A stretch of DNA of 64,000 bases from Streptomyces seoulensis. Lineage in GTDB: Bacteria; Actinomycetota; Actinomycetes; Streptomycetales; Streptomycetaceae. The translations under genes and the position numbers were made by a program. The notes below the pieces were generated by a model. The model was given only the letters and a program-made list of their open reading frames with translations. It had not been told where the DNA came from and did no database searches. The DNA is taken from positions 1,116,001-1,180,000 of the forward strand of contig NZ_CP032229.1 of assembly GCF_004328625.1 (NCBI RefSeq), written 5' to 3'. Below are positions 16,023 to 24,842 of this stretch, one piece after another; positions within the stretch are counted from its first letter, which is position 1; every line of letters begins with the position of its first letter.

Positions 16023-17237
16023 ATGGACTTCGCGTTCGACGCGCGCACCGAGGAACTCCGCACCCGTCTCCTCGCCTTCATGGACGAGTACGTGTACCCG
16101 GCGGAGAGGACCGCCGAGGAGCAGCGGGCGCTGCTGGACTCCCCCTGGGACACCCCGGCGGTGGTGGACGAGCTGAAGGCCGAGGCCCGCCGGCAGGGCC
16201 TGTGGAACCTCTTCCTGCCCGACGCCGAGTACGGTGCCGGGCTGACCAACCTCCAGTACGCCCCGCTGGCCGAGATCACCGGCCGCTCCCCGCAGCTGGC
16301 GCCGACCGCGCTGAACTGCGCGGCGCCGGACACCGGGAACATGGAGGTGCTGGCGCAGTTCGGCACCGACGAGCAGAAGAAGCAGTGGCTGGAGCCGCTG
16401 CTGGCCGGGGAGATCCGGTCGGCGTTCGCGATGACCGAGCCGGAGGTGGCCTCCTCGGACGCCACCAACATCACCACGCTCATCGAGCGGGACGGTGACG
16501 AATACGTCATCACGGGCCGCAAGTGGTACATCTCCGGGGCGATGAACCCGGACTGCAAGATCTTCATCGTGATGGGCAAGACCGACCCGGACGGCGCGGA
16601 CATCCGCCGTCAGCAGTCGATGGTGCTGGTCCCCCGGGACACTCCCGGTGTGACCGTGAAGCGGGCCATGCAGGTCTTCGGGTACGAGGACCACTCGCAC
16701 GGCGGGCACGCGGAGGTCGTCTTCGACCACGCGCGCGTGCCGGTGGCCAACCTGGTGGGCGAGGAGGGCGGCGGCTTCGCCATCGCGCAGGCCAGGCTCG
16801 GTCCGGGGCGCATCCACCACTGCATGCGGCTGATCGGCATGGCCGAGCGGGCCATCGAGCTGATGTGCCGCCGGGCGGTGTCCCGTACCGCGTTCGGCAA
16901 ACCGCTGGCGCAGCAGGGCGTGGTGCAGAACTGGATCGCGGACGCGCGGGTGACGGTGGAGCAGCTCCGGCTGCTGGTGCTGAAGACCGCCTGGCTGATG
17001 GACACCGTCGGCAACCGGGGCGCGCACACCGAGATCCAGGCCATCAAGATCGCCACTCCGCGCGCGGTGGTGGAGATCCTGGACCGGGCGATCCAGCTGC
17101 ACGGCGCGGGCGGGGTGAGCCAGGACTTCCCGCTGGCCGACCTGTACGCGGGCGCCCGCACGCTGATGCTGGCGGACGGTCCGGACGAGGTGCACCAGCG
17201 CTCGCTGGCCCGGCGCGAGCTGAGGAAGTACCTGTAG
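16023..17237 (+). CDS. acyl-CoA dehydrogenase, ACAD10/11 (LvaC-like) type
   Basis: 404 residues. FAD/acyl-CoA motifs are present: FAMTEPEVASSDATNI, RKWYISGAMNPDC and the C-terminal QLHGAGGVSQDFPLADLYAGARTLMLADG. The ASSDATN form and the sequence around residues 250-330 are those of the ACAD10/11 branch rather than of short-chain fatty acyl dehydrogenases. Coupled with the upstream phosphotransferase (5-bp gap), it is inferred to release phosphate from 4-phosphoacyl-CoA, making an enoyl-CoA for beta-oxidation. The enclosing frame is open well upstream, but ATG 16023 gives the conserved MDFAFDARTEELR start. Confidence 0.88.
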   Translation: MDFAFDARTEELRTRLLAFMDEYVYPAERTAEEQRALLDSPWDTPAVVDELKAEARRQGLWNLFLPDAEYGAGLTNLQYAPLAEITGRSPQLAPTALNCAAPDTGNMEVLAQFGTDEQKKQWLEPLLAGEIRSAFAMTEPEVASSDATNITTLIERDGDEYVITGRKWYISGAMNPDCKIFIVMGKTDPDGADIRRQQSMVLVPRDTPGVTVKRAMQVFGYEDHSHGGHAEVVFDHARVPVANLVGEEGGGFAIAQARLGPGRIHHCMRLIGMAERAIELMCRRAVSRTAFGKPLAQQGVVQNWIADARVTVEQLRLLVLKTAWLMDTVGNRGAHTEIQAIKIATPRAVVEILDRAIQLHGAGGVSQDFPLADLYAGARTLMLADGPDEVHQRSLARRELRKYL

Positions 17238-17250
17238 ACACAGACCTGTT

Positions 17251-17284
17251 GTAAGGGGCGCCTGCCATTGCGGGCGCCCCTTAC
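17251..17284. terminator. bidirectional terminator
   Basis: GTAAGGGGCGCC (17251-17262) and GGCGCCCCTTAC (17273-17284) form a perfect 12-bp stem between the convergent acyl-CoA dehydrogenase and TetR genes. Confidence 0.8.
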
Positions 17285-17293
17285 GCGTGTGCT

Positions 17294-17896
17294 TCAGGGG
17301 CGCAGGGCGCGCAGCAGGAGGTCGGCGAGGTGGTCGGCGACCTGCTGCGGGGTGAGCGGGCCCTTGGGGCGGTACCAGGTGGAGAGGTGGTGGACCGACC
17401 CGAAGTGGTAGTCCACGACGAGGTCGGCGGGGGTGGCGGTGGAGAACACGCCCTCGCGCTGGCCCTCCTCGATGAGCGCGCGGAACCGTTCGTGATAGCG
17501 GCGGCGCTCGGCGCGGACCTGCTTGTTCTTCTCCGGGCTGAGGTGGTGCATCGACCGGAAGAAGATCATCGCGTCGTCGAGGTTGTCGATGGTGGTGACG
17601 ACGACGTCGGCGGCCGCGTCCCGTACCCGCTTCTCCACCGGCTCGTCGGCGTCCGCGAAGGCGTCCAGGCGCTCCTGCTGGAGGCGGAGCACGCGCGCGT
17701 AGACCTCGTGCAGGAGGTCGTCCTTGGAGCCGAAGTAGTGGTAGAGCGCGCCCTTGGTGACTCCGGCGGCCTCGACGATCTCCTGCACCGAGGTGCGGTC
17801 GTAGCCCTGGTCGGCGAAGAGGCGGGTCGCGGCGTCCAGCAGCCGCCGCGGGACGGGCGTGGCGTCTCCGTCCGTGGTTCTGGGCACTGCCGCCAC
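17294..17896 (-). CDS. TetR regulator of the phosphotransferase/dehydrogenase cluster
   Basis: 200 residues. The N-terminal HTH is typical (LLDAATRLFADQGYDRTSVQEIVEAAGVTKGALYHYFGSKDDLL), followed by a helical effector domain. It lies between the phosphotransferase-acyl-CoA dehydrogenase operon and the SDR, both of which carry an ATACCGAC-type palindrome upstream, so it is the best candidate to bind them. The expected ligand is an acyl-CoA. GTG 17896 is the longest start; GTG 17887 with AGGTGG five bases upstream is equally plausible. Confidence 0.85.
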   Translation of the reverse strand: MAAVPRTTDGDATPVPRRLLDAATRLFADQGYDRTSVQEIVEAAGVTKGALYHYFGSKDDLLHEVYARVLRLQQERLDAFADADEPVEKRVRDAAADVVVTTIDNLDDAMIFFRSMHHLSPEKNKQVRAERRRYHERFRALIEEGQREGVFSTATPADLVVDYHFGSVHHLSTWYRPKGPLTPQQVADHLADLLLRALRP

Positions 17897-17985
17897 CTGC
17901 CTTTCCGTCGGGTCCGCCGACTGTCGTCACTGGCGCGGGAACGGTCTCCCGCCGGAGGATCTTCCCATCCCGGCGCGCGGCCGGT

Positions 17986-18756
17986 TCAGCGGGAGTCCTC
18001 CCAGGCGCGCTGGAGCCGGTTCATACCGCCCAGCCACTTGTCCGGGTGGGCCGCGCGGGCCTGGTAGTACTCGGCCACCTCGGGGTGCGGCAGGATCAGG
18101 AAACGGTCCTCGGCCATCCCCGCGAACAGGGCGTCGGCGACCGCGTCCGGCTCGATGGCGGTCGGCTGGAGCACCAGGTCTCCGGCGCTGCCGGTGGCGG
18201 CCAGCATGTCGGTGCGCACGCCCTGCGGGCAGATGGCGTGCACCTTGACGCCCCGGTGGCGGTAGGTGAGGGACAGCCACTCGGCGAAGGCCAGCGCGCC
18301 GTGCTTGGTGACGCTGTAGGAGGGAGCGCCGATCATGGTGAGCAGTCCGGCGGCGGAGACGGTGGAGACGAACCGTCCGCCGCCGCGCTGGAGCCAGTCG
18401 GGCAGCAGGTCGTGGGCGGCGCGGACGTGGGCCATCACGTTGACGTCCCAGGACACCGCCCAGGAGCGCTCGTCCAGCGGATCGCCGGGGGTGCCGTCCT
18501 CGAAGGCGACGCCCGCGTTGGCGCAGTACACGTCGATGGCGCCGCCGAGGGCCGCGCGGGCCTCGGCGACGATGCCGGAGGCGTCGCCGGGTACGGCGGT
18601 GGCGCCGATCTCCTCGGCCACCGCCTTGGCCTTGTCGGCGTCGAGGTCGTTGACGACGACCCGGGCGCCCTCGGCGGCGAACCGGCGGGCGAGCGCGGCC
18701 CCGATCCCCCCGCCCGCCCCGGTGACGACGACTCCGGCGTCCTGCACGGCTTCCAC
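17986..18756 (-). CDS. SDR oxidoreductase
   Basis: 256 residues, classical SDR: TGAGGGIGAALARRF near the N-terminus, ANAG, Ser in STVSAAGLL and YSVTK. It resembles SDRs clustered with acyl-CoA dehydrogenases in actinobacteria. The C-terminal HPEVAEYYQARAAHPDKWLGGMNRLQ segment is characteristic of that group. It may oxidise or reduce a 4-keto/4-hydroxyacyl-CoA, as LvaD does in Pseudomonas, but this is inference from the neighbours. A TetR-type site lies about 57-72 bp upstream. Confidence 0.85.
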   Translation of the reverse strand: MEAVQDAGVVVTGAGGGIGAALARRFAAEGARVVVNDLDADKAKAVAEEIGATAVPGDASGIVAEARAALGGAIDVYCANAGVAFEDGTPGDPLDERSWAVSWDVNVMAHVRAAHDLLPDWLQRGGGRFVSTVSAAGLLTMIGAPSYSVTKHGALAFAEWLSLTYRHRGVKVHAICPQGVRTDMLAATGSAGDLVLQPTAIEPDAVADALFAGMAEDRFLILPHPEVAEYYQARAAHPDKWLGGMNRLQRAWEDSR

Positions 18757-18812
18757 CAGCGGCCTCCTTCGAGCTGTGGCTGTGCGCGGCGATCCCGCCT
18801 CCGCCGCGCCAG

Positions 18813-18828
18813 ACTAACCAGTCGGTAT
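18813..18828. promoter_or_regulatory. TetR-type operator, ATACCGAC family, site 2
   Basis: On the minus strand the sequence reads GCATACCGACTGGTTAGT. Its first ten bases are identical to the site at 14936, with a more degenerate second half. It is upstream of the SDR gene. Confidence 0.5.
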
Positions 18829-18943
18829 GCCGGAGGGAAGGGGGATCCCCCTGCGGCCCCCGGTCCGGCGCGTTCCCTGGCGGGCCGCCAGCCGCTAGCG
18901 TCCCCGTGGTCATGACACCCGCCGCGCTCACGGAGGTCCCCGT

Positions 18944-20185
18944 ATGACGCTGTCCAGACGGAGCATGCTCGCCACCACCGCCACGGCCGCCGTCGGGGCC
19001 GGGGTCCCCGCCCCGGCCTCGGACGCCGGAGCGGGGCACCGGGTGCGCACCGGGTTCGAGCGGCTGGCCGCCGACGGGTACGCGTCCCTGGCCGGCCGGC
19101 AGGTCGGCATCGTCACCAACCCGACCGGGATCACCCGCGACGTCCGGCACATCGTGGACGTGATGCACGCCGACCCCCGGGTGAGGCTGACCGCCGTCTT
19201 CGGCCCCGAGCACGGCTTCCGGGGCACCGCCCAGGCGGGCGGCTCGGAGGGGCGCTACGACGACCCGGCGACCGGGCTGCCGGTGTACGACACGTATCTC
19301 AAGAGCGGCCAGGCGCTCGCCGACGTCTTCACCGCCTCCGGCGTGGACACGGTCGTCTTCGACATCCAGGACGCGGGCGCCCGCTTCTACACGTACATCT
19401 GGACGCTGTACGACTGCATGGAGGCGGCGGCGCTCGCGGGGAAGCGGTTCGTGGTGCTGGACCGGCCGAACCCGGTGACCGGCCGGGCGGCCCTGGGGCC
19501 GGTGCTGCACGAGGAGTTCGCCACGTTCGTCGGCCGGCGGCCGATCGCGCAGGCGCACGGGATGACGGTTGCGGAGCTGGCCCGGCTGTTCAACGGGGAG
19601 TTCCTGGCGAAGCCGGTGCCGCTGGAGACGGTGACCATGACCGGCTGGCGGCGCGGGATGTTCTTCGGCGACTGCGGGCTGCCCTGGGTGCCGCCGAGCC
19701 CGAACATGCCGACCCCGGACACCGCCCTGGTGTACTCCGGGACGGGGCTGTTCGAGGGCACCAACCTCTCCGAGGGCCGGGGTACCACCCGCCCCTTCGA
19801 ACTCCTCGGCGCGGAGGGCGTCGACGGCCGCTGGGCGGCGGAGGCGAACAGGGCGGGGCTGCCGGGGGTGCGGTTCCGGGAGGCGTACTTCGCGCCGACG
19901 TTCTCCAAGTTCCAGGGGAAGACGGTCGGCGGGGTGCAGCTCCATGTGCACGATCCGGCGGCCTTCGACCCGGTGCTGACCGGCGTGACGCTGCTGGTGA
20001 CGGCGCGGCGGGTGTGGGACGGGTTCGCCTGGCGGCCGGACAACTGGATCGACAAGCTCACCGGTTCCGAGCAGGTGCGCACGATGATCGACGCCGGGGC
20101 CGGGGCGGACGAGGTGGCCGCCGCCTGGCACGGCGAGCTGGCCGCGTTCCGCCGGACGCGGGCGACGTACCTGATGTACCGCTGA
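18944..20185 (+). CDS. NamZ-like exo-N-acetylmuramidase (DUF1343), exported
   Basis: 413 residues. The N-terminus MTLSRRSMLATTATAAVGAG is a twin-arginine type signal. The DUF1343 signatures GRQVGIVTNPTGITRD, FGPEHGFRG, FDIQDAGARFYTYIWT, DRPNPVTG and PWVPPSPNMPT are present. DUF1343 founding member NamZ removes non-reducing-end MurNAc from peptidoglycan fragments (GH171). The Tat signal places it outside the membrane, suggesting cell-wall recycling or remodelling. GTG/ATG context: ATG 18944 follows GGAGGTCCCCGT. Confidence 0.88.
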   Translation: MTLSRRSMLATTATAAVGAGVPAPASDAGAGHRVRTGFERLAADGYASLAGRQVGIVTNPTGITRDVRHIVDVMHADPRVRLTAVFGPEHGFRGTAQAGGSEGRYDDPATGLPVYDTYLKSGQALADVFTASGVDTVVFDIQDAGARFYTYIWTLYDCMEAAALAGKRFVVLDRPNPVTGRAALGPVLHEEFATFVGRRPIAQAHGMTVAELARLFNGEFLAKPVPLETVTMTGWRRGMFFGDCGLPWVPPSPNMPTPDTALVYSGTGLFEGTNLSEGRGTTRPFELLGAEGVDGRWAAEANRAGLPGVRFREAYFAPTFSKFQGKTVGGVQLHVHDPAAFDPVLTGVTLLVTARRVWDGFAWRPDNWIDKLTGSEQVRTMIDAGAGADEVAAAWHGELAAFRRTRATYLMYR

Positions 20186-20187
20186 GC

Positions 20188-20216
20188 GCGGCGGCCCCCG
20201 TACCGGGAGCCGCCGC
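20188..20216. terminator. bidirectional terminator
   Basis: GCGGCGGC (20188-20195) pairs with GCCGCCGC (20209-20216). The intervening CCCCGTACCGGGA extends the stem. It lies between the convergent NamZ-like and penicillin acylase genes. Confidence 0.65.
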
Positions 20217-20224
20217 ACCGGCCG

Positions 20225-23017
20225 TCAGCGGTGCGAGGTGTACTCCACGACCTGCTGGTAGGTCGGCCGGTTCTGCCAGCTGATGTTTCCGTGCTTGATG
20301 CCGCCCAGGGTGCGCTGCTGGATCGAGTCGGCGCACCACTGGTCCCCGGCCGAGCACAGGTCGTCGCCCGGGTAGACCTGGGCGGCGGTGAGCCCGGCGG
20401 CCTGCTTCAGCGTGCCGACCAGGGCGTCCCGGCAGGCGGAGAGGCTGCCGTCGCCGCAGTACTTGCGGGAGAGCGCGCCCTGTACGGGCTCACCGAGCAC
20501 CGCCCGTATGTCCTTGTCGACATAGCTCCACCAGCCGTACTGGAACGAGCTTCCGGCGTGCGAGCCGGTCGGGCCGTGTCCGGCGGAGGGTGCCTCGTCC
20601 ACCGGGAGGTTGGCGGTGAAGGCGCCGTACAGGTCGCTGCCGAGGCCGGGTTCGAACTCGGCCTTCACCAGCAGCGGCCACCAGGCGTCCAGGATGCGGA
20701 TCGCGTCGGCGTCGGCGTACTTCTTCGACCCCGCCGACGTCTCGGTGCGCTTGGCTCCGGCGCTCAGCCACGTCTGGAGCTTGGTCGCGGCCGCCGCTGC
20801 CGTCGGGTCGCTCACCGGCGCGGAGTTGACGACCTTCAGCAGCTTCGGCAGCACGTCCTCGGCGCGCAGGTCGGCCAGGGCCGCGTCCGCCATGGCCTGG
20901 ACCAGCTTGGTCCGGGTGACCCCGCCCTGCGCGACCAGCTTGCTCACCCGGTCGTCGAGGAGGTCGCCCCGGTGCACCGAGCCCTCGCCCCAGGGCGCCG
21001 CGGTGTACGCCTCGGCCTGCTTGTTGTTCCAGGAGATGTAGTAGTCCTGGTCGATGGAGTTGGGGTGCGCGCTCGCCGGGGTGTAGTCGGCGATGTTGGC
21101 CGCCGGGTCCCAGTTGCGCCACTCGTAGGCCGGCTGGGCCCACACCGGGAACTCGGCGTCGACACCGGCCGCGCGGACCGGGTTGTCGCCGCTGTTGTAG
21201 TACGCGGTGTGCGCGGAGTCGGCGTAGAACCAGTTGAAGGTGAAGTTGATGTGCTGGGCGGCCTTCTGGAAGTCCTCGGGGCCCTTCACATAGCCGGGGT
21301 CGTTGAGCATCTGGAAGCCGATGATGGAGTCGGCCTCGTGCAGGTAGGAGGAGCGCAGGGTGGTGTAGGCGACCTTCTTCCCGCCGACGGTCGCCCGGTA
21401 CTGCACGGGTCCGTACTTGGTCCGCCACACGCGCATGGCGTACGAACCGGCGGCGGTGCCGTCGGCCACGGTGGGCTTCCAGGCGTTCTTCCGCTCGACC
21501 TGCTCCATCGCGGTGCAGGTGCCCCGGTAGAGGTAGTGGTGGTCGTCCTGGCACAGCTCGACGGCGTAGGTGTCGATGATGTCCTGGCCGGAGGTGGTGG
21601 CGCTCCAGGAGTAGTCCTGGCCCCGGCCGAGTTCGACGTACATGCTCAGGCCGGCGAAGGAGGCGCCCCGGGCGCTGATGCCGGGGCCCTGGATCTCCTG
21701 GAGCATCAGGAGCTGCGGGGCGAAGTAGCCGGTCTGCGGGCCGAAGACGGCGACCGGGTGGCCGCTCGCGGTGTGCTTGCCGCTGACCACCAGGGCGTTG
21801 GACATGCCGCGCCGGGCGGAGCTGAGCGTGTCCTTGGCGACGGCGGTGGAGGAGTTCTTGGCGCTCGCGGTGCCTGCGCTGCCGGTGCGGTCGTAGACCA
21901 GTGGCTCCTGGGTGACCGAGCCCGCGTCGGGCAGGGCCCGGCCCTGGGGGCTGTCGGGTCGGGTGGCGTAGGGGAAGCGCTGTCCGTCGTGGAGGGTGAG
22001 GGCGGCCTCGGGGTCGTTGCGCTCACGGAAGGACTCCCAGACGCGGGTGCCCTCCTCGACGCCGTACTTGGACTGGGCGGCGATCAGGGAGAGGGCGTTG
22101 TTGACCTCGCCGCCCCCGCCGGAGCCGAACAGGGTGCCGACGACCGAGGCGAGCGCCACGAGGTCGGTGACCTTGAAGTGGTCGATGGTGCCGGCGTTGG
22201 TGATGGAGTCCTTGTGGCCGGTGAGGACGTACTCGCCGGGGAAGTAACGGCCGCTGTCGGAGGCGTCGATGTAGGCGTTGATGCCGTCCAGGTAGGCGGT
22301 GACGTCGGCGAGGGCCTGCTGTCCGCGCTCGCCGTTCCGGGCCACGGCGCCGTCGATCTGCGCCTGGAGGTCGGCCTCGGTGTAGGGCGCCTGGCGGTAG
22401 AACTCCTGCTCCAGACCCTGGTTGGCGGGGGCGCCGCCGGCGAAGCCGGTCAACTGGCCCCGGCCGACGTGCCGGAACACGTCCATCAGCCAGAGCCGGT
22501 CCTGCCCGGCCGCGTATCCGGCGCCGAACTCGGTGCCGTAGCGGGTGGTGCCGGTGATGTGGGGCACCCCGGTCTTCTTGTCCCGGACGATCGTGACGTC
22601 GGTGCGCCCGGCGGGCTTCTCGGTGGAGGCGACCTGGCCGGCGGGGACGCCGAAGGAGGCGTCGTTGAAGAAGTTGTTGATCTTCGCGTCGGTCAGGCCG
22701 GGGTGGCCGGTGGCGAGATTCGCATAGGGGCCGAGCTGGTCCTCGGCGTGCGCCGGCTGGGTGCCGAAAGCCTGGTTGAGCAGGATCTGCGCCAGGGTGG
22801 CATTGCCGTTCTCACCCGGCGGAAGGATGTCCGAACACTGGCCGGAACAGTAGTCGTTTGCGGCGGTGGGGGCGCTGGTGGCGGCCGCCGCCTGACCGAG
22901 CGGTGAAAGACAACCCGCGATCAGGACGCATATCGAGGCCGTCTTCAGGAACCCGGAGAGTGTGCGAGGAGTTCTGAGTCTGTCGGACAACACGTTACGT
23001 GGGGTGCGCCGTGGCAT
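20225..23017 (-). CDS. secreted penicillin acylase family (Ntn hydrolase) protein
   Basis: 930 residues, larger than classic penicillin G acylase (about 845) but in the range of actinomycete family members. Signal peptide about 1-46 (LKTASICVLIAGCLSPLGQAAA). The alpha chain contains VTIVRDKKTGVPHITG and AGYAAGQDRLWLMD. The expected self-processing nucleophile is Ser406 in RRGMSNALVVSG, followed by the beta chain. Substrates may be acyl-homoserine lactones, beta-lactams or N-acyl amino acids; sequence alone does not tell. The residue before the nucleophile is Met rather than the common Gly or Ala. It is transcribed towards the NamZ-like gene. Confidence 0.9.
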   Translation of the reverse strand: MPRRTPRNVLSDRLRTPRTLSGFLKTASICVLIAGCLSPLGQAAAATSAPTAANDYCSGQCSDILPPGENGNATLAQILLNQAFGTQPAHAEDQLGPYANLATGHPGLTDAKINNFFNDASFGVPAGQVASTEKPAGRTDVTIVRDKKTGVPHITGTTRYGTEFGAGYAAGQDRLWLMDVFRHVGRGQLTGFAGGAPANQGLEQEFYRQAPYTEADLQAQIDGAVARNGERGQQALADVTAYLDGINAYIDASDSGRYFPGEYVLTGHKDSITNAGTIDHFKVTDLVALASVVGTLFGSGGGGEVNNALSLIAAQSKYGVEEGTRVWESFRERNDPEAALTLHDGQRFPYATRPDSPQGRALPDAGSVTQEPLVYDRTGSAGTASAKNSSTAVAKDTLSSARRGMSNALVVSGKHTASGHPVAVFGPQTGYFAPQLLMLQEIQGPGISARGASFAGLSMYVELGRGQDYSWSATTSGQDIIDTYAVELCQDDHHYLYRGTCTAMEQVERKNAWKPTVADGTAAGSYAMRVWRTKYGPVQYRATVGGKKVAYTTLRSSYLHEADSIIGFQMLNDPGYVKGPEDFQKAAQHINFTFNWFYADSAHTAYYNSGDNPVRAAGVDAEFPVWAQPAYEWRNWDPAANIADYTPASAHPNSIDQDYYISWNNKQAEAYTAAPWGEGSVHRGDLLDDRVSKLVAQGGVTRTKLVQAMADAALADLRAEDVLPKLLKVVNSAPVSDPTAAAAATKLQTWLSAGAKRTETSAGSKKYADADAIRILDAWWPLLVKAEFEPGLGSDLYGAFTANLPVDEAPSAGHGPTGSHAGSSFQYGWWSYVDKDIRAVLGEPVQGALSRKYCGDGSLSACRDALVGTLKQAAGLTAAQVYPGDDLCSAGDQWCADSIQQRTLGGIKHGNISWQNRPTYQQVVEYTSHR

Positions 23018-23273
23018 GGCAGCTCCTCCCGACGGGGGTGGGCCGGACGTTACCGCCGGTATCCCCGCGAACGAAGGTGAACATGCGTCAAGTTCCGCGG
23101 CTACTCAGGCCGGTGCCCGGCGGTCAACACGGAACGCGTTATGGGAGGGCATCGGAAATCGGATGGAGCCGGATCGGCCCGCGACACGTCTATCCGGCGA
23201 CGTCGCGCGACAGCCGTACGGCGACGCCGAGGTGAGCGAAGAGCGGACACAGGTGTGACGGAGGTGCAGGGCG

Positions 23274-23876
23274 ATGGCCGGATTCCGAAGTCTGGCGAGA
23301 CAGGTGCGCGATCCGCGATGCGATCTGGCGCTGCGGCGCTACTCACTGCGCAAGTGCCTGGAGCGGTTCGCTCCTTACGGGCACCGGGCGACCTGGGACC
23401 ATCTGTGCGGGCGGGCCGGTTTCGGCCCGGAGGACCGCTCCCCCGACCCGGCGCGGCTCGTGGCCGCACTGGTGGAGCTGGAGCAGGCCCGCGCGGTGTG
23501 GCTGACCTATGAGGCCGATTTCGCGGAGCGCCGGAAGAAGGAGAAGCACGACGGCCTGCGCAGGCCGGGCAGTGTCGACGACTGGCACCGGATGACCTGG
23601 GGCGGCTTCGGTGTCGCCTGGTGCGACGACCCGCGGCTGCACCCCCGTGAGCCGCTGGCCGACGTACTGCACCGGCTCATCAGCGCGCTGGAGCGCCGGC
23701 CGGGCTCGGTGTGCCCGGTGTGCGACGGCGAGCGGCTGGTGTGGCGGTACGGCCTCGATCACGAGCCGTCGGCCGGGCCGGTGTGCGCCGACTGCGGCAT
23801 TTTGGTGCCGCGACCGGTGCTCACCGACGACGCGCTGGCCTCGGCCCGGCGGGAGCGGCTGCTGATGTCGGCCTGA
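23274..23876 (+). CDS. uncharacterised protein with C-terminal zinc-ribbon cysteines
   Basis: 200 residues, not recognised. The first two thirds are helical and charged (LVELEQARAVWLTYEADFAERRKKEKHD). The last third has CPVCDGERLVW and CADCGILVP, a CxxC-x(n)-CxxC zinc-ribbon pattern spaced about 30 residues apart. No signal or membrane segment. It ends 22 bp before the BKACE-like gene on the same strand, and the two could be co-transcribed. A nucleic-acid-binding or chaperone-like role is possible but unsupported. Confidence 0.65.
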   Translation: MAGFRSLARQVRDPRCDLALRRYSLRKCLERFAPYGHRATWDHLCGRAGFGPEDRSPDPARLVAALVELEQARAVWLTYEADFAERRKKEKHDGLRRPGSVDDWHRMTWGGFGVAWCDDPRLHPREPLADVLHRLISALERRPGSVCPVCDGERLVWRYGLDHEPSAGPVCADCGILVPRPVLTDDALASARRERLLMSA

Positions 23877-23898
23877 CCGGGTGCGGCACCATGGTGCC

Positions 23899-24621
23899 GT
23901 GCAGGTCTGTCTGAACGGGAGCAGAAAGGCGGCGGACGGGGCGCAAGTCCCTTTGACGCCGGAGGAGTTGGCCCGGTCGGCCGCGGAGGCGGCCGCCGCC
24001 GGGGCCACGGAGACGCACGCGCATCCCCGGACGCCGTGCGGGCGGGAGTCCCTGTCCGCACGCGTCGTCGGGCCCGTGGTGGAGGCGCTGCGCGAGCGGG
24101 CCGGGGTGCCGGTCGGGGTGACCACCGGCGCCTGGGCCGAGCCCGATCCCGCCGCCCGGCTGGAGCGGGTGCGCTCCTGGTCCGTGCTGCCCGACTTCGC
24201 CTCGGTCAACTGGCACGAGCCTGGCGCCGAGGAGCTGGCCGAGCTGCTGCTCTCTCGGGGCGTCGACGTAGAGGCGGGCATCTGGTCCGGCACGAAGGGC
24301 GCGGCACGCTTCGCACTCTCCCCGCTGGGACCGCGCGTGCTGCGGGTCCTGGCCGAGGTGACGGACCCCGACCCGGCCACCGCCGAGATGTCGGCGCACA
24401 CCCTGCTGGCCGAACTGGGCCCGGCGCACGGCCGACCCGTCCTCCTCCACGGCGAGGACGGCGGCGCGTGGCCGGTGCTGCGGCTGGCGGGACGGCTGGG
24501 TCTGGCGACGCGTATCGGGCTGGAGGACACGCTGTTCCTGCCGAACGGTGAACGGGCTTTCTCAAACGCCGAGTTGGTGGCAGCTGGGCTGGCAGAGCAC
24601 GGGGCTCAGCAGGACCAATAA
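23899..24621 (+). CDS. BKACE family (DUF849, 3-keto-5-aminohexanoate cleavage) protein
   Basis: 240 residues, shorter than the usual 270-310 of BKACE enzymes. The N-terminal ELARSAAEAAAAGATETHAHPR carries the metal-binding HxH of this TIM barrel. The SVNWHEPGAEELAELLLSRGVDVEAGIWS strand and the C-terminal GLATRIGLEDTLFLPNG complete the fold. Family members condense a beta-keto acid with acetyl-CoA. No lysine-fermentation genes are nearby, so the substrate is open. GTG 23899 is chosen (QVCLNGSRK start); other GTG/ATG codons at 23881-23896 give a non-conserved extension. Confidence 0.8.
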   Translation: MQVCLNGSRKAADGAQVPLTPEELARSAAEAAAAGATETHAHPRTPCGRESLSARVVGPVVEALRERAGVPVGVTTGAWAEPDPAARLERVRSWSVLPDFASVNWHEPGAEELAELLLSRGVDVEAGIWSGTKGAARFALSPLGPRVLRVLAEVTDPDPATAEMSAHTLLAELGPAHGRPVLLHGEDGGAWPVLRLAGRLGLATRIGLEDTLFLPNGERAFSNAELVAAGLAEHGAQQDQ

Positions 24622-24649
24622 GGGGTCGTTCCAGCGGGTGCCGTACGGC

Positions 24650-24842
24650 AGGCGCGGCCGGCGAGGCCGGTCAGGCTCGACGCCCGCAGGCGCACCGGGG
24701 CTTGCCCGCCCGGCCAGGTCCGGAGTTCGGTGAGTGTGGCGGCCGGGGGTTCCCGGAGGAAGCCCGGCCGGTGGTCCAGCATCAGGTAGTCCAGCCAGTC
24801 TCCGCGAGCGCGGCGGCGAGTTCACGGCTGTGCACGCGCTCC
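24650..24842 (-). pseudogene. possible frameshifted gene relic downstream of soxR
   Basis: The minus strand reads [14 protein letters not shown], then, after a one-base frame change, DWLDYLMLDHRPGFLREPP and TLTELRTWPGG. This is coding-like sequence split between frames and without a start. It overlaps the last codons of soxR in another frame. No family recognised; it could be chance in GC-rich DNA. Confidence 0.3.

Noticed and set aside
20231..22906. 891-codon plus-strand frame
   Set aside because: Antisense to the penicillin acylase gene, with Val/Gly-rich repetitive composition.
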